Shown here one piece after another: positions 34,835 through 49,317 of a DNA stretch of 64,000 nt; positions within the stretch are counted from its first letter, which is position 1; every line of letters starts with the position of its first letter. The position numbers and the translations under genes were made by a program. Below the pieces are notes generated by a model. It ran no database searches, had not been told where the DNA came from, and worked only from the letters and a program-made list of their open reading frames with translations. Source of the DNA: Datnioides undecimradiatus (lineage: Eukaryota > Chordata > Actinopteri > Lobotiformes > Datnioididae); contig WARS01000013.1 in the NCBI GenBank assembly GCA_008933995.1, positions 248,001 to 312,000 on the forward strand, in the 5' to 3' direction.

Positions 34835-35530
34835 AGTGTTTCGTTGACTCGTGCTTGTCGTTTCTCCGTCCGCCCGCCGCACATTAAGTGGTTGTGTTTT
34901 GGGAAAAAAATTTAACCAATCAGATATTTTTCTGCCGAGTCACTGGGCAGAACATCCTCAGTTATGGGTATTGTACTTCATTGACAGAATGCCTTGACCG
35001 TTAAATTGCATGAGAGCGTAGGTTTGAATTGACAATTTGATCAACCAATCACGTTTAGACTTTCAGGAAATGGGCGTGTTCTTTAGATTTTCCCACGGCT
35101 CCAGGCTATTCAAGAAGACCCGCTCAGTTAGTCTGACAGGAGACCTAGCTTGATGCTAACTAGCGGTCCGTAGCGACATTGAAAATGGCAACAGGTTGAC
35201 TTGATATTGATGCCGCAGCGGGCGGAGATAATATTGGCGCGGGTGGAGATGATACTGCCGCGGATTTTATTGTCAGAGGCCCTTTCAGGGTGGATATTGT
35301 TTAAAAAAAGTCCGCCAAACGCCCGAACACCTCGGACTCAGTGACCCTGCTAAAGCGGGCTTTGTGTGGACAGTTTGGGACTTTCTGCATTAGCAGATAT
35401 AGCTATGGAAAGCTATAGAAAAGCAACTTCTCTCGGATATGAAAACCAAGTGATCAGCTGTATGACGGGGTGACTGAAGAACTCATCCAAAAGCACAGAC
35501 GGATGGATTTCGTCTTCCAGTGAGCGTCAC
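34835..35530 (+). mobile_element. Possible decayed DNA transposon fragment (uncertain)
   Basis: The segment begins with CAGTGTTTCGTTGACTCG, reminiscent of hAT-type ends. It continues with a leader rich in CCAATCA motifs and GCTAACTAGCG, then an ATG at 35185 followed within four codons by a stop. Beyond this, broken frames still read as peptide-like stretches: ADFIVRGPF, then in other frames LGLSDPAKAGFVWTVWDFLH and SLGYENQVISCM. This looks like a coding sequence decayed by frameshifts, but I do not recognise the protein and no matching inverted repeat was found downstream. A decayed retrogene is the alternative. Confidence 0.3.
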
Positions 35531-38500
35531 CGGTGAGTGAAACTGATTTGTTATTGCTGGATTGCTACAGCGCTGCAGCTTTTTGGACCGGTTGCACCTC
35601 GTTTCTGCACTTCTTTAATGATTTGTCAAGCATTGAGGCTCCGCATTTAATTTGTGTGTCGGTCTGTCTTTGCATTGGTAGTTGTAGCATATTGTTACTA
35701 AGGTGTGGTTGTGTGGCAGCCAGCTGATCAAGTAATCAGCGTGTGTAACTCTACAGCCCGCTACCTGTGTGAATGCATCGGTCTGAATGAATGCGGTAGT
35801 CCCGCGCTGTGCGGTTTCTTTACTAAGGTGGGCGGTGTGCTTAGCGATCTGATGGGTACCAGTCGCCACTTAAAGACAATATTTAATATGTTTTAGTTTA
35901 ACAAAAACAAGCGCACGTGCTGGCCAGATGAGGGATGTTTTACATCATTTTCTTGTAGCTGCTTTAACCCTGAGCATTGTGGGTAAATGACTGGAGCCTG
36001 TGTGTTTGTTTATAATGTACCATCAGCAGCAACATGCGCTTTTAGCAGAGCGGTAAATTGCCTGTGCAAGTCAAATGTCTTTTTTTTTTTTTTTGGAATG
36101 CTAGCCGCCTCGCTCTGATGAAGCCAGTGACAGGTCTTGACGATTAATAAATTAATAAATTCAATTCATTCTTTTTTTGTTTTATTTATATTTGATGATG
36201 GCATTTGATACACACATTAATGTCCCTTCACCATCAGGATGAGTTGTTGGTTGGTTGTTTGGTTTATGACTAATTACTGTTCCACAGCCATTAGCCCTTA
36301 TGTCTAATTAGCAGATGCTAACATGATAACGTGCAGGATGCAGTTTGTGAAAACTATAGTTGTTAAAGTATCATTTGTAAAAAATATGAGCTTTAATAAA
36401 ACAATTGCCCTGTGATATTTTCACTTTTACGTGCTGTACTTACTGTAACAAATCCTTAATTCACTGACACCACTCAGTCCAGTGCTTGCACTGCAGACTG
36501 CTCAGGGGTTGCAGTGCTTTGCTCGGGCACACTTTATGCACTTTATGGCTATTGTAGGGTTCTGTATGCCATGTTGGAGAAGTAGCATTACTCATTACTG
36601 GTGTGATGGTACATTTTCTCCTCGCTGGGTGTAAAAATAACTCCGCAGAGGTCTGGATACACAGACCAGAGGGGGGAAATCTGCACCCATCAGCACCCAG
36701 CGACCAATCAAAGCACAAACGATGTAGACTACCTGTCTGACATTAGGTCAGCCTGCTGGAGTTGGATTTAGATTTCCATCAGTGGACCTCTTAAAGTCCA
36801 AGTGGAGTATTTAGTATTTATGTTTTTATAATAACTCGTCCCTCTTTGTAGTAATGCCAACATGAGTTTAACATATCTTTTATTAAAAACGAGGATAAAG
36901 GGCTTTCAGGAAATACTGAAAATGTCATTTCTCCTCTAACTGGGCCAAAGAGGCAGGAACGTGCTAGTGTTTGATGTCAACAGAAGGTGGTTGCCATCAC
37001 CAAATCAAAAAATCCAAGATATCAGCATGCCCCTTGTGTTCTCGCGATCTACCGAGCAGATATATATTACAGCGTGGCAGCGCAAGACAGTGCAGTTTCA
37101 TTTCAGCTGGACTTCAAGGTCATCCCCCTCACTCACGGCATTATGGGAGAAACACTTAACAGAGATGCGTCCTCTCCGCTGGTCAGTTTGTGCTCCTGGC
37201 GTGGCTTTGAGGTAAAAAGCTCATTGTCCCCTTGCATCAGGCGTCCATATTAACTTCCACCGCCTCTAAATAAGTTGCTTAACCACAGCTAGCATTTAAC
37301 CCACCTGATACCACCAGGTCAGTGCAATTCAGCCGTGTCCTCACAGTCAGACCCGCAAATTATTAACTTGTGGATGAGGTTAGCTCGTGTTAAAGAAAAA
37401 GGAAATAGGCTATTACCCTGCAGGCGGTTCTGGCTCCAAGACGTTTGATTCACTGGAAGCAGTATTTTATGTTAGCTATCTTATCACATCCTCGCCGTGG
37501 TACAACAGCAGCCTGTGGACCTTTCACATTAATAGCCCCTGAAGTGTGAATTTACCATGAAAGAAAGACCTTTCCTTTCCCATGCCTGTGTGCTGTAATT
37601 GAAATAAGGACAGTGTGCTCTCAAACTAGGAAAACCTAGAAATGTCACCGCACTCCGTGTTGTAAATCATGATTATGAGGCATCAGAGCGGCCCGTGACA
37701 AACAAGGAACGGTCAGAGCACATGCAATGCGCGCAAGGCTACTGCGCCTATTACACATCAGCTAAATGGTCATTTTGCAATAATATGATTGGACCTTGAT
37801 TACTCCGTGTAAAAGAGCGTAAAACGTTTTATTTATCGTTCACAGTGGCAGGGACGGATGAAGTGAATGCGGTTGCTGTTTGATGTCTCTGAATGTGAAC
37901 GCTGCTATTGGGGGGAAAAAACGGGAAAATAAGCTTTGGCGCTCCATCTTTCCCCGTGTAGTCGCTGCATCTCCTGCTGTTGGCAGTCTATTGATGAATC
38001 CCTCCTGTGTTTTCGTGCCTTAAGACCCGCGGTGTTCTTCTCAGACGTCACAACACAATAGTTCCGCCGCGCGTCACTTTGCAAGCGCTTCGGCTCACCT
38101 GTCGAGGAAATACTGCCGTCGCCTCGTTCGGGAGTAGCCGCTGTCTTTTCAGTGAGACCTTTCTTTTTCTTTTTCTTTCTTTTTTTTTTAAGCGATCTTC
38201 CAATCAAAATATTAATTAACTCACAGCAATCTGACACCGATTCTACACGTTGGCGGCAAACTGACGGCAAACAAGTACAACCAGAAGTTCGACGTAATAA
38301 TGCAAGACTAAAATCTATAATGCACATGTGCAGCTCAGCATGACCTCCTCCGTCTAACCTGTAGTGCACCCGCATAAACTGTGGACTCCCCCTCACCGCC
38401 TATGGAGCTGTCTGCGGACCTGCATCCCAGCACTACCCGGCAGAGCCCTGATATGCATTATTGCCGAGACGTTATTGCGGGGCTGCACTTATCTTCCGCT

Positions 38501-41500
38501 GTCTGTCAGCACAGGTTTCCGCACACTATCACGCTCCCCAGCCCCAGGAATTATGTCCGCGTCCCACAATCTGCCCGATCTGTTCCTCATTTGGTCCAAC
38601 GTAACCCCGCCGCCGTAAACTGACTGGTTTACTACACACGAGCCGCACACCCCGTGATCACTCTAAAGTCGGAAGCAATCAGCGTATGCACAGTAAAGTG
38701 ACAGTGCACGTTCAGGGCATGCTATATATAGCTCTGCGCCTGGCATTGTTCTTCTCGTTTACACCTAGCGCATTTGTAACACCTAGCACCAGATCTCAGT
38801 ACAGTGACAGGGCTTAACAGTAAAAGCTGCCGCCGTCTAATGAATCGCAGGCAAACGTACGTATTAATGAAATGCAGTGGAATTTTCACAGTGGGCGCTG
38901 TAACCTTGTTTGTGGCTTCAAAGATGTCAGATGATGCATTACTTTGTTCTTTGCATTCTCTGAAGCTTCTGAGGTGAAATCGGTTGCGGTTGAGATTCAT
39001 GTTATCTTAATTTCCCTTCATCTCAAGGTTCAGCCTTAGTGCGCGCTAATAACTCCTCCCTGACCTTGCACTGTGTTTGTTCTTCTTGTAATTCCGTCTT
39101 CATTTAAGCGACTGCCAGCCAACCCAACGCGTACAGTATTCCGGCTTGTTTGATGTCGGCCAATCCCGCGAAAGATATCTGCGTACATGGAAAATTCATT
39201 TCCACGCCTTGTTGCGGTGAACACATTAAATTATCAATTCATGTGCTCTCGTGCTCGCATCCTTGATGTCATTATCGTTTACAAGAATATCTGTTGGGTA
39301 ATTAAAAACGTGGTGGGGCCAATATATTTTACATGGAAAATAAAGGTCACATCTCTGAAGTCTGAAACGTATAGACTGGGGATTAAGATGAATTTGTTCT
39401 ATGCATAGTAATTAGGCAGGAAGTAAATATGCCCCACAAGTTCATATTTTACACAGAGCGGTATAGGAAAATTGTATCTCCAGCAGGATTCTAATGAAAT
39501 GTTGGACCATCCATCAGCAGCATTTTGCGAAAAGCGGAGCCGCTGTCGGATGGCGGTGGGGTGGGATGGGAAGTGCAGGACGGAGGAGACCCTGGGAGAG
39601 GAGCTCCTCGCAAACCACTCAGAACCATGCACGAGAACAGGAGGAGGCTGGGAACCATAGGACTGAGCAGGAGGTGGACTGGGACCAGCGGGTGGTTTTG
39701 GCGGTTCACGGCGAATTTGAATGTGGATCTGGATTTGGACCTGAGTCTGGATGTATATCCAGCAGGTGCCTAAGTTTTAGATATTACATACACAAATCTT
39801 TTGAAGCTCACTGTGAAGTACTGGTTTATGTTGGCATAGAAACATTATAAGATAAGGTAAAATAACATAACCTACAGAGAACATCACAGCAGTAACACAC
39901 GTGACCTCTCTGTTTCGGCACTTGTTGAGCCTGTTTTCATCCCTGCTGCAGTCCCACTGCATACATCTTCTGCAGGCTTATGGAATAATACGAGACACTA
40001 TCAACAACATATTTCCCATTTCGACTTATATTTGTGCACACGGAATTGGAACTGGGCGAGTAAGTCACTAACGAAGTGAGATACTGGGACAAGTTCTTAT
40101 CTAAGCATGATGGAGTGAGTGTTCCTCACTGGAGCTGCAGGTAAATGGACCTATTAGCAGAAATGCACAATATTAAGAATTATGTTTTAGAACTGTATCA
40201 TTATCTTTAACTACAAATCATTGAAATTTGTTTTTGCAATCTCCTACCACACTCGTAAAGTTCTCTTAAATTAAGATATCACTTACCTGACCACCTGTGT
40301 GGAAAGCAGCAATATGATAAATGACATGAACATCAGATCTTTCTATGTGTTTTAAAGCAGCAGTGTTAGAGGGGTGAGCTGCATCTAGCAGTGGGGGGTT
40401 GCACATTGGAACCAATCCACTTCCCAGCGCGAAGGAGAAGCTACGGTGGCCACCAAAGTCTCCAGTCCTGCACCCTGACCCTGGGAAGAGTAATGTGCAA
40501 CAAGCTTCCTTCATTGGCAAGGTGATCGCTAAAGGGAGGCTGTGCACGTTTTAACTCCCAGAGATACCCAATATTAACAGTAACAGAGACATAAAGCTGC
40601 AAAGAATAAGCAGATTATCCACTTAATGTATGTCTGACAAGTGCTTTGCAAGCATTCACCGAACTCCACATATTTCTTAGTGTGCGTATTAATTCTGACG
40701 GAGTTGGGAGACTTTTTAAAAATAGCTTCAGCCTAAAGTTCATCTACAGCGAGCAGCTGACACTCAATAGCCTAATGGCACATTAGACAGCGAGCGTATT
40801 TTCTAGTTTCATGGCAGAACGCTGCTTTTTTGTCTGCACCTGTTCTGAAACCGTGCGAGCAATCAAAGCACATTCAAACATCCTTTTGATAGATGAGATG
40901 GCTCGGAGGACTTGGGAGTCAGCTCCCAGCGGCAGAGTGAAGCACCTTTGAGCCCTAATGATGTAAACTGGTGGAAAAGAGTACAGTCTGCAGTGGCATC
41001 AAGATTTAATTGCTCTTTCAATGAGGCCGCATGTAAAGCCGTTCTCCTTCTCCAGGACTTAATGAGAGAGCTGCAGACGCGCTGCAGTCAGCTCACCTCT
41101 TCATGTGTTACGGTGATGATAATTGGAAATCACTTGGGTGCGCGCTGGTTTGGAGTAGTCCCAAATCAAACCAACGGATCGACATCTGTGCCGGCGATGT
41201 TTGTGGTTATACTGGCTGCAGCGGCGAAGCATGACGAGAGGAGAGCCTGCGGTGAAGTAGGCAAAACATCAATTGCGCCCGCTTCCGCAGCATATGCACA
41301 CGTATGTTTGCGTGCACCTGTTTTCCCCTGCATCTCTCTGCCTCTTTCCTCTGCACACAAACAGGCTCAGCCAATCACACAGGAGATCGGCTGAGCCTGG
41401 CCAAGCACCTGCAGCCGCGCTTTAGTCCACTTTGAGCACGTGTGCTAACGCTAGCTGTAGCATTTATTTGTCTAAGTCAGGGAAACAACAGAGGACAAGT

Positions 41501-44500
41501 CCGACAAAGCCCAATGGATTCACACACTTCATACGTGGCTGTGGAGGGTTTGGATGCTGTGATGCTCTACACCGTGGCGTTTGCTCTGCGCCATGAATTG
41601 CATTTGTCTTCTTGGACTGGCTGTGAGACATGGAACAGAGACAATGTGTTTTTTCTTTTTCTGAAAAATGATCAGCACGTCAGCCTGGTCGGATCATAAT
41701 TACCCAAATTAGTTTCTCCTCTCTGTCTGCGTGGTAAAAATGATTCAAATTGGCCAGCGCGCAACACAGCTGGCAAGATGCTCAAAAACATCCTTTCAGG
41801 ATGAGGCGTGTGTTGTGTCCCCCACCCCCACCCCGTGTTTTGTGGCAGCAGCGTGGCGTGGTCCGCCGGGCGGTCCGGAAAGAGTCGGATTAATCAAACA
41901 AAAACAAACTTTAGGACTTGTTTGCTGGTCAAAGTTTGATTCGTGCTCAAATTAATGTCGGGTTAGGACCAAAGTGTTTTTCTGGACTTGTGTCATGTGC
42001 ATTTCCAGACTTACAGTACAAAGCGTTTGTCAGTACACAAAGCACAGTCATTACACTTTTAATAGGATTAAGAAACAATCAACAGTCGTACAAGAAGCAA
42101 TACAGTCTGTAAGAGAGCGTACTGTAAAGTTTAACAGAGGCTGAATGGTGAATTGCAGAGGGCACTGCGTTGTTATGGTTGCGACTGTGTGTTGTGACTG
42201 CCGGTGTCTTGTGCTTGAAGGCTGCAGCTGGAATAATGGAGCATCGGCGTAACTGGTGGCTGGTAGCCCATGATCCGAAGCCGCCGGCGCAATCTTCCTG
42301 CCTCCTTGTGATCACATTATCAGTGACTGAAATTTCATTATGTTTTGATCTGATCGCTCAGAGAAGGACCAAATTAGAAACAAAGCATCCCCGATCATTT
42401 ATCCTTCAGAGCGTCAAGCCTTTTCAGCGGCGCTGTTAACACTGAAGTGTTTTCCTGTCTCAGCTCTCTGCAGATTGGTATGAACCCCCTCCATCTGACG
42501 ATGTACTGTCAAAATACAGTCACTTCACTGATGTGCTTTGTGGATTTACACTGGAGAATTTATCACCTGACTAGCTAGCTTTGCATTATTCATGTAGCAC
42601 GGAGAGAGAGTGAGAGAGGGAGAGCGAGGCCGCAATCTGAATGCAGACTACGTTGTATTCACACTCAGCCATATGACAGCACTGTCTTCACAACGCCCTT
42701 GTTAAAACTCCGCTTTGGGTAACAGGAGGCAAAGACAACCCGTAGCCTCATTACAGTGCTTGCTGCATTTGTTGAACAGTAACACTGGAGAAAAATGGGA
42801 ACTGTCACTTTAATGCCCTTTCCGAGAGCTTCTCATTCATTTGCAGCAAGTAAAGTCAGCAACATGAAACTTTCACTGAACACCCTTTGGATCAATGACA
42901 CCGTGCTTCTGTTGCGATAAATATGTAAACAGCGACATCCGCATGCTGGCTCCAGACTAGATTTGGTCATGTCAAAATGCCCGCAGTCAGCGAGCGCAGC
43001 ATATATCCTGCTGTTTACCTTTAGTCACAGGCGGTAGGGTAAAACAACTGTGGTTACACGCCGAGCTTTAATGTCAAAAATGCACAGAAATCAAACGCAT
43101 CCTCGGCATGCAAAGAGCCGATCTCACAATGGAAAAGACGGAATTTACATGAAGGGAGGGACATGATCAACGCGCAATCCAACAAACGCACAAGGCCACG
43201 GGAGATGTTGTTTTGTTTTCATATAAATATATTTGTAACCTAAGCAGAGGTCTAATCAAGCAGAATAACTGAAAACACCTGTGCCTGTGTGTGAACAAAA
43301 CAAATCCTCTCCACAGGTGCGTTAACTTTAACGCTGATTCGTCTCTTCAGAAGTTAAATGCTGCTGCCGTGCTTCTGGTGGTTCCTTGCGGGAAAGCTGG
43401 GATCCGGTGGAGCTGATCACTCAGGGTAACAGAGCACCTGATGATCCCAGCGTCCTCAGAGGGCTGCGTTCTGAAACAAATAATGCTATTAAAGCTACAT
43501 ATAGTTCACTTGCACAGAATATTCTGCAGTGCAATAGTTTGTTCTGCATTGCATAACACACAAGATACTAGAAACACATAGCATACGTGTCGGCACGGAT
43601 CAGGAAAATACATATGACACAAGTAGGTCATCGATAAGCACATTTGCAATGCACCACAATGAGGTGCAACAATGCCTTCATGTGTATTCACACTTTAACT
43701 TTGTTGTTAGGTTTATGATCTGCAGAGGTGACACTCTCTCCCCCAAAATCACCCTTTCAAGACTCCCAGGGACGTGTGATCTCATCACACGCCTCGCGTA
43801 TTTCTTAAGCTTATAATTTAGTTTTCAATAATTTGCCATCGGTCCGACTCTTTGACTTATTCCAGTTTACCTTCTGCATGCCCGTGTGTAAATGTGAGCA
43901 ATTTTACTTTTCCATGTTTTTATTTTAACATACTTGAAGTGTCTCTCTCTCTCTGCATATTAACTCTTCATGGTGGCGACAGAAGTACTCGGCGTTACTT
44001 ATTTGCTGCTTATGGTGCACAAGGTTAAAAAAAAGTCTAACACGATCAGTTGCTTTTAATGGATTTGGCAGTGTTACTTGTTATTATGTCCAGTACACAT
44101 TGTCTCATCCTCTGGTCTTCATCAACGGCGCTCTGAGAACCGATCATAATCACATCATGTACGATCAGACAAGACAAGTCATTGGGCTTTATAGGCAGTG
44201 ACAGTCTGTACAGCGGGTGGATGGCAGAACTTGTCTCGTCTTGAATAACTGGCTCGTTATACCTTTCCAATCTTCCCGGGGGATTCAAGGTTTTAGACCC
44301 GTATACATCAATGAAGTATCAGCAGTCTGGAGCGGTCTTGTTAAAATATAATTGGCTGTTCTTGTAAGCTCTCTTCATACACCCGTTCTTACTGTACCGC
44401 CACAGTACCAAGCGCGCTCCCAGAGTGCCTGACACACTAACCTTTTCATAGTTGTCTCTAAATGGCAAAAGATCAAAAAATAGAAGGAGTCACTGAGCAA

Positions 44501-45719
44501 TCCACCCCAGGGTCTGGTTTATATATTCTTGCACCATATAGATGCCTGCAACCAATAAATCCTTATTGGGCCATTGCACAGTGTATCCCAAACACTCCAG
44601 GTCGGGCATTTAATATCTATCTCTTTGACTAAGTGCTGCGTGTAATTACAAGGAAGCTACTACAAACTCATTTAACTGTATCTGAAAATAAAGGAGATGG
44701 ACCCAGCGGACCAGTGTTTTTGTAATGAATAACTGTCAAAGAGCCACCTTGGGGAAATATGGACGCTAATGATTTAACCAGTGCAAGGCTTTCATTTGTT
44801 AAAGCAAACGGTCCTTTTTGTTTGACAGCACTCGAATGTGGAAATTGCTGTTACCGGTTTGTCAAGATTGATGTCCGAGTCGATTTCCAAACAAGACGAC
44901 TCATGGCAGGCCTGTAGAGCAGAACGTTCAATGAAAAAGGTGTTTCACTTGTGACAGCCCTTAAAGCTAAGGCTTGAAGACATCTACTGTATTAGCAAAC
45001 ATGCTAATTCCGACTCTTTAAACCAATCAGTCCTTGGGTGTGAACTTGTCAGCGCAGAGGAATCGGGAAGGTTCCTGTAGCATGGTAGCTGCGTAAGTCT
45101 AATCATCAGCATCATTAGCATAATAAATAGAGGCAGGGCAGGATACATTGCAATAAGAGTGAAGACACACAGAGAGAAAGCAGCCATGTTCTGTATCTGG
45201 GCTGCATCAGTCAGACAAACTGACGACTGTTTTAAGAGCAACCATAGTTTCAGTCGGGCTAAGAGAAGATCAGCAGATTGTTCTTTTCTATTGTTGGATC
45301 ATTATGACAGCTGTGGTCCCAGGCTGTTCACGGCGGAGCTGACTGACAGGCCGAGCGCCGTCGAGCTGACAGGCTTAGCACGTCCATTGGCAGATACAGA
45401 TGTCACTTGCACCACAGGTCCATCTTGCAGCTGGGAACGGGGAACAGGGCGGTCATCAGCGGAGGGCTGGCGGAGACACGGGGCAGCCTCACAGAAAAGA
45501 GACAGACTTCTCGGTGACTTGAAAAGCAGAACGGCAGACACTTCTGAGTCACCGAGAGGGTCATGGTTCGACACACAGTTTTAATTATTCTGCTGGCACG
45601 CTGCTGCATGTTTCACGTGTTGCAGACTAAACAAGCCTACGTCATTTTTTTAAAAATATACATTTTGCAATAAGCCTCCCAGTTACATCTCAATCACTGA
45701 CTGTAATATCCACTTCCTC
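35531..45719. other. Intergenic sequence, no gene recognised
   Basis: Ten kilobases with only short, unrecognised open frames on both strands, including one of 160 codons at 40912-41394 and one of 163 codons at 37905-38396. A T run lies at 36079-36094, a pyrimidine run at about 38158-38190 (antisense to the second of these frames) and an AG-rich run at about 42602-42628. A CpG-containing cluster occurs at about 38025-38135. No splice-bounded exon of the gene expected next to arhgef10l (igsf21 in mammals) was seen. Confidence 0.55.
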
Positions 45720-45930
45720 CCATGACCTGTCATTATGACATCATACCTTCTAGACTGAAACCAAACTTGTTTTTCATTTGGCTAATGTACAGTAACACGG
45801 AAGGGGCGGGGTTTATTTGTTGCCGCAGTCGGCCACCAGGGGGCGATCAAGATGTTTTGGCTTCACTTGTGGGAAGTTGTCATGTTGCTCTTAGTAACGG
45901 TCTATGGTCTCGATGCTGGAAATGTATGGG
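45720..45930 (+). repeat. Probable dispersed fish repeat containing a CTCF-like word
   Basis: The phrases GCCACCAGGGGGCGATCAAG, ATGTTTTGGCTTCACTT and GGTCTATGGTCTCG, preceded by a TTATGACATCA-type segment, are ones I associate with a widespread fish short repeat. Boundaries are approximate. The 89-codon open frame across it is not considered a gene. Confidence 0.5.
45831..45845 (+). promoter_or_regulatory. CTCF-type binding motif candidate
   Basis: GGCCACCAGGGGGCG matches 15 consecutive positions of the vertebrate CTCF consensus as I know it (TGGCCACCAGGGGGCGCTA). It sits within a likely dispersed repeat, so binding in cells is unproven. Confidence 0.4.
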
Positions 45931-48913
45931 GATGGCGATTAAATCCAAGGAAGGCCCACCAATTATCAGGCGTGTAATGGAGAAGATGTAAAGGCTGTCT
46001 CTGTCTAGCTGACTGGTGCGAACTAATTAGATGTGACAAAGTTCAGCATCTCTTGGGGGTAGGATTAAGAACACATTGTGGAATGCAGACCGTTTGGACA
46101 AAATCGATTATGACACTAATCCTTGATGAATAATGAATATGGTCATTTACCAAGAACGCTGCGGGGGGAAGTCCATTGTGTGATGATAAAACGATGCTTG
46201 GAGGTAAGCTGGAATGGACCATTTACTAATACATGGTGGTAATGATAGAGACCTTCTCTATGATGATAATGTGCAGTGGCCTGAGGCACCTATTTAAGAC
46301 CTTTTCAACCCATGGGTGAAAAGGCCAATCCAGAAAACCCATTTAACTAATGCAGGCGAATCTGTGTGAAATACTCAGTGACACAGGTAAGTTACCCATT
46401 CCTCTGGGAGGATATAAACTCACTTCCCTCAAGCTGTGGCGCTTAAATAATTTAACACATAAAAGACTACGTGAGGGATGTGTTGACTGAAAATCAATTG
46501 GATGTCCACAGCCTCATATGTCTCTTTCGCAGCTTTGGCACCAGCACTTCTTTAAAAGGTGCAATAGGTTTTCCCTGCAGGGGCTCTACTCAGAAAGTAC
46601 TTCAGGAATCCGCTGCATAACAACAGCATACTTCCCATAAAATTCGAAAACATTTTCAGAGGCACCACCGCATCACTGAACCTAGATATGTAACGCCTCG
46701 CTCTGTTATGCCAATCATTAAAATTTCATCCTTGAGTGTGGAAAAACAGACGTAACAAAGACTCGACTGTGTGCCTAGCCATGATCCAGCGGTGAATGTT
46801 CCCAACAAGAATTCAGATTTCACAAAGTGAGCCCTAAACTTTTGTTTTGTACAACGCTGGGTAATCCTGCAGGATTGTAATTATGGAATACGGAATTCGT
46901 TTGAGAGCGGTGCTATTTTGGATCTTTGCAATCCCCTTAGACACCACAACAGACTCATTATAATCCTAAAAGTCATAGAGGCTTCGCGGTTGGGACGCAA
47001 ACCTCCAAGCAAAACAGAAAGAAGTGGCCACACATTCAGAACTGTCACAGTGATGAGGAGCAGTGTTCAGATGAAGACAGCTCCGTCAGTTCCAACAAAC
47101 GGATAAAAGCTATCCTCAGTTTATCCTGTCTCTCTTACACTGATGCCTGTATACCTATTAATCATACTCATTATTAGTTTTGATTGGTATTATTATGTAG
47201 GTGGGCTAGCATTAATTATGTAGTTTTGAAGGATGTCATTAAATATTTTGTCGGAAGTAGCTGAAACAAATGCACTGAGGGTGTGACGAGTTACACCTCA
47301 TTACAATAGGGGCTCTTGAAAAATAGATCTCGATCTGTTACATCTGTTGAATTATCACAAAACACATTGTGAGTGGGATTGCGTGTGTGCGTGTGTGGCG
47401 TGTACAAAGGACGGGCACCTCATGTCCTAGTTTCTGGCTCAAAATTCGGTCACTCTTTGTTCCAAAACGTTTCCACGCACAAAGCACTAAGACGGCAGCT
47501 GCTAGGAAACTCTGTGTGCTCTGGTGTTAACCCAAGAATCAGAACCTGCTGCATTGCACGTCTGGGGATCTGACGTGGAGTAATGACACAGAAGTTCTGT
47601 AGGCTTCCCTGTTTGTGTTTCTCCCCCTCTCCTTTTACGCTCAACTCAGAAGATTCATGGATACAGCAGCTTTGGCTAGATCACTCAATTTGTAATAGCG
47701 CCAGTGCTGAATTTCTGATTTATGAACAGTCAAGAGGCCATTAACCATGGGGAACATGGAGGACTGAGATGTATATAAATTAAATTAAAATCCAAGATTA
47801 TAACTCTCCTTAATTTGCAGGTTCTACATTTAGATGGTTTTGCCGATATAAGGAGTATTCAAGGAGAGAACCTGAATTGCAGGGTATATGGCACAGAGCT
47901 ATTACACTGTCTTTATGTTGTATTTAATGTATAATGTGACCTACAAGCAAGATAGTTAATGTACACTGACGGTAACGATATAAATGAAAACAGTTAGTAT
48001 ACACCATCCTGTATGTTAATGGACTGGATGTGTGCCGATTATGTGAGAGTGCCTTGTGTTTCAGAGGGAGAGAGTGCACAGCAGGCTCATGCATGTGTAT
48101 CTGTGTGCAGTCCAGTCTGTGTGTTTGTGAACTAGAGCCAGGCTCAACTGCACTTTGTTGATTTTGATTCAGTTCCATGAGTTTGGACGGAGACATTTCA
48201 CCGAGCATAATTCTGTTTTGCAGAGACACCAAAACTCAGCGAGGCATACTTTCAGGGCCTTCGAAGTTCCACAACGTCAAAGCGCTGATCCAAGCGTTTC
48301 CATCTCAACAATGGTTGTAGTAATTTAAATGATTTGACAGGTACATCCTCTCTCTTGACAGAGGCAGGCTATTACAAAGAGTCTGTGATTCACATATGGG
48401 CTGAGTTAAGACAGCTTTACCAGGTACAGGAGCACACAATCCTTCCCATTCAGGTGTATTCCCCCCCCGAATGTGTGACTGAAGCCACAATGTAAAATGC
48501 GTGCATGTGAAAGGACACACAGACAACACAACAGATGCTCAAAGAAATATGCTGCTTTCTGGTTCAGCCAGCTGCTCAGTGAAAACACAGTGTTGACCTA
48601 AGGATTCTCTTATCATATTACATTTGTCAGATGGAAATCTGGCACCTCAACTATATGAAATGGTGGGAAAATATTGTTTTTGCAAACACCACCAGAATGC
48701 ACCGTGTCCGTTGAGTTATCCACGACTGCAAGAGCAGGAAGGGCACAGAGGTAGACTGAAATACAGGGAGGCCATTTTGTTCCTCACGACACTGACGCTC
48801 AACTTCTTAAGATAAATATAATAATGTTAAACCCAACATAAAATACACTGAAAAGTAATTTGCACAAACAAACTGAAAGACGCTGCTTACTGGCACACGA
48901 GCAGCACGACTTG
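45931..48913. other. Intergenic sequence, nothing recognised
   Basis: Three kilobases of AT-rich sequence with short unrecognised open frames on both strands. No repeat family, RNA gene or exon was identified. Confidence 0.6.
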
Positions 48914-49249
48914 GATTAAATTAGATTAGATAATACTTTATTTATCCCACGGTGGGGAAATTTACGTGCGGCAGCAGCTCAAAGAGAGATGAAAGAAAAA
49001 TACTCAAGCGCTTTCACATGCAACACAAACACACGGGAAGAAAAGAAAAAGATTCCTGAAAATAAAAAGTTTGTAATATACAAAATACATAAATGAATAA
49101 ACAAATGCACATTCCCATAGAACAGAAATAGTACTGCACAGTAGAGAAAAAGATCTGGGTGGCAAACTACAAATATGCTCAAAGTACACATATAGATTGC
49201 ATTGGTCTACATACTAATATATACATGCCTATACATGTACATACCAATA

Positions 49250-49317
<68 letters not shown>

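Noticed and set aside
37905..38396. Minus-strand ORF of 163 codons
   Set aside because: It includes a Lys run from a T-rich homopolymer and shows no recognisable domain; likely chance.
40912..41394. Plus-strand ORF of 160 codons
   Set aside because: No recognised domain, signal or splice context; length is compatible with chance in 64 kb.
45159..45584. Plus-strand ORF of 141 codons
   Set aside because: Ser/Arg/Thr-rich with no family resemblance and competing antisense frames; not supported as a gene.
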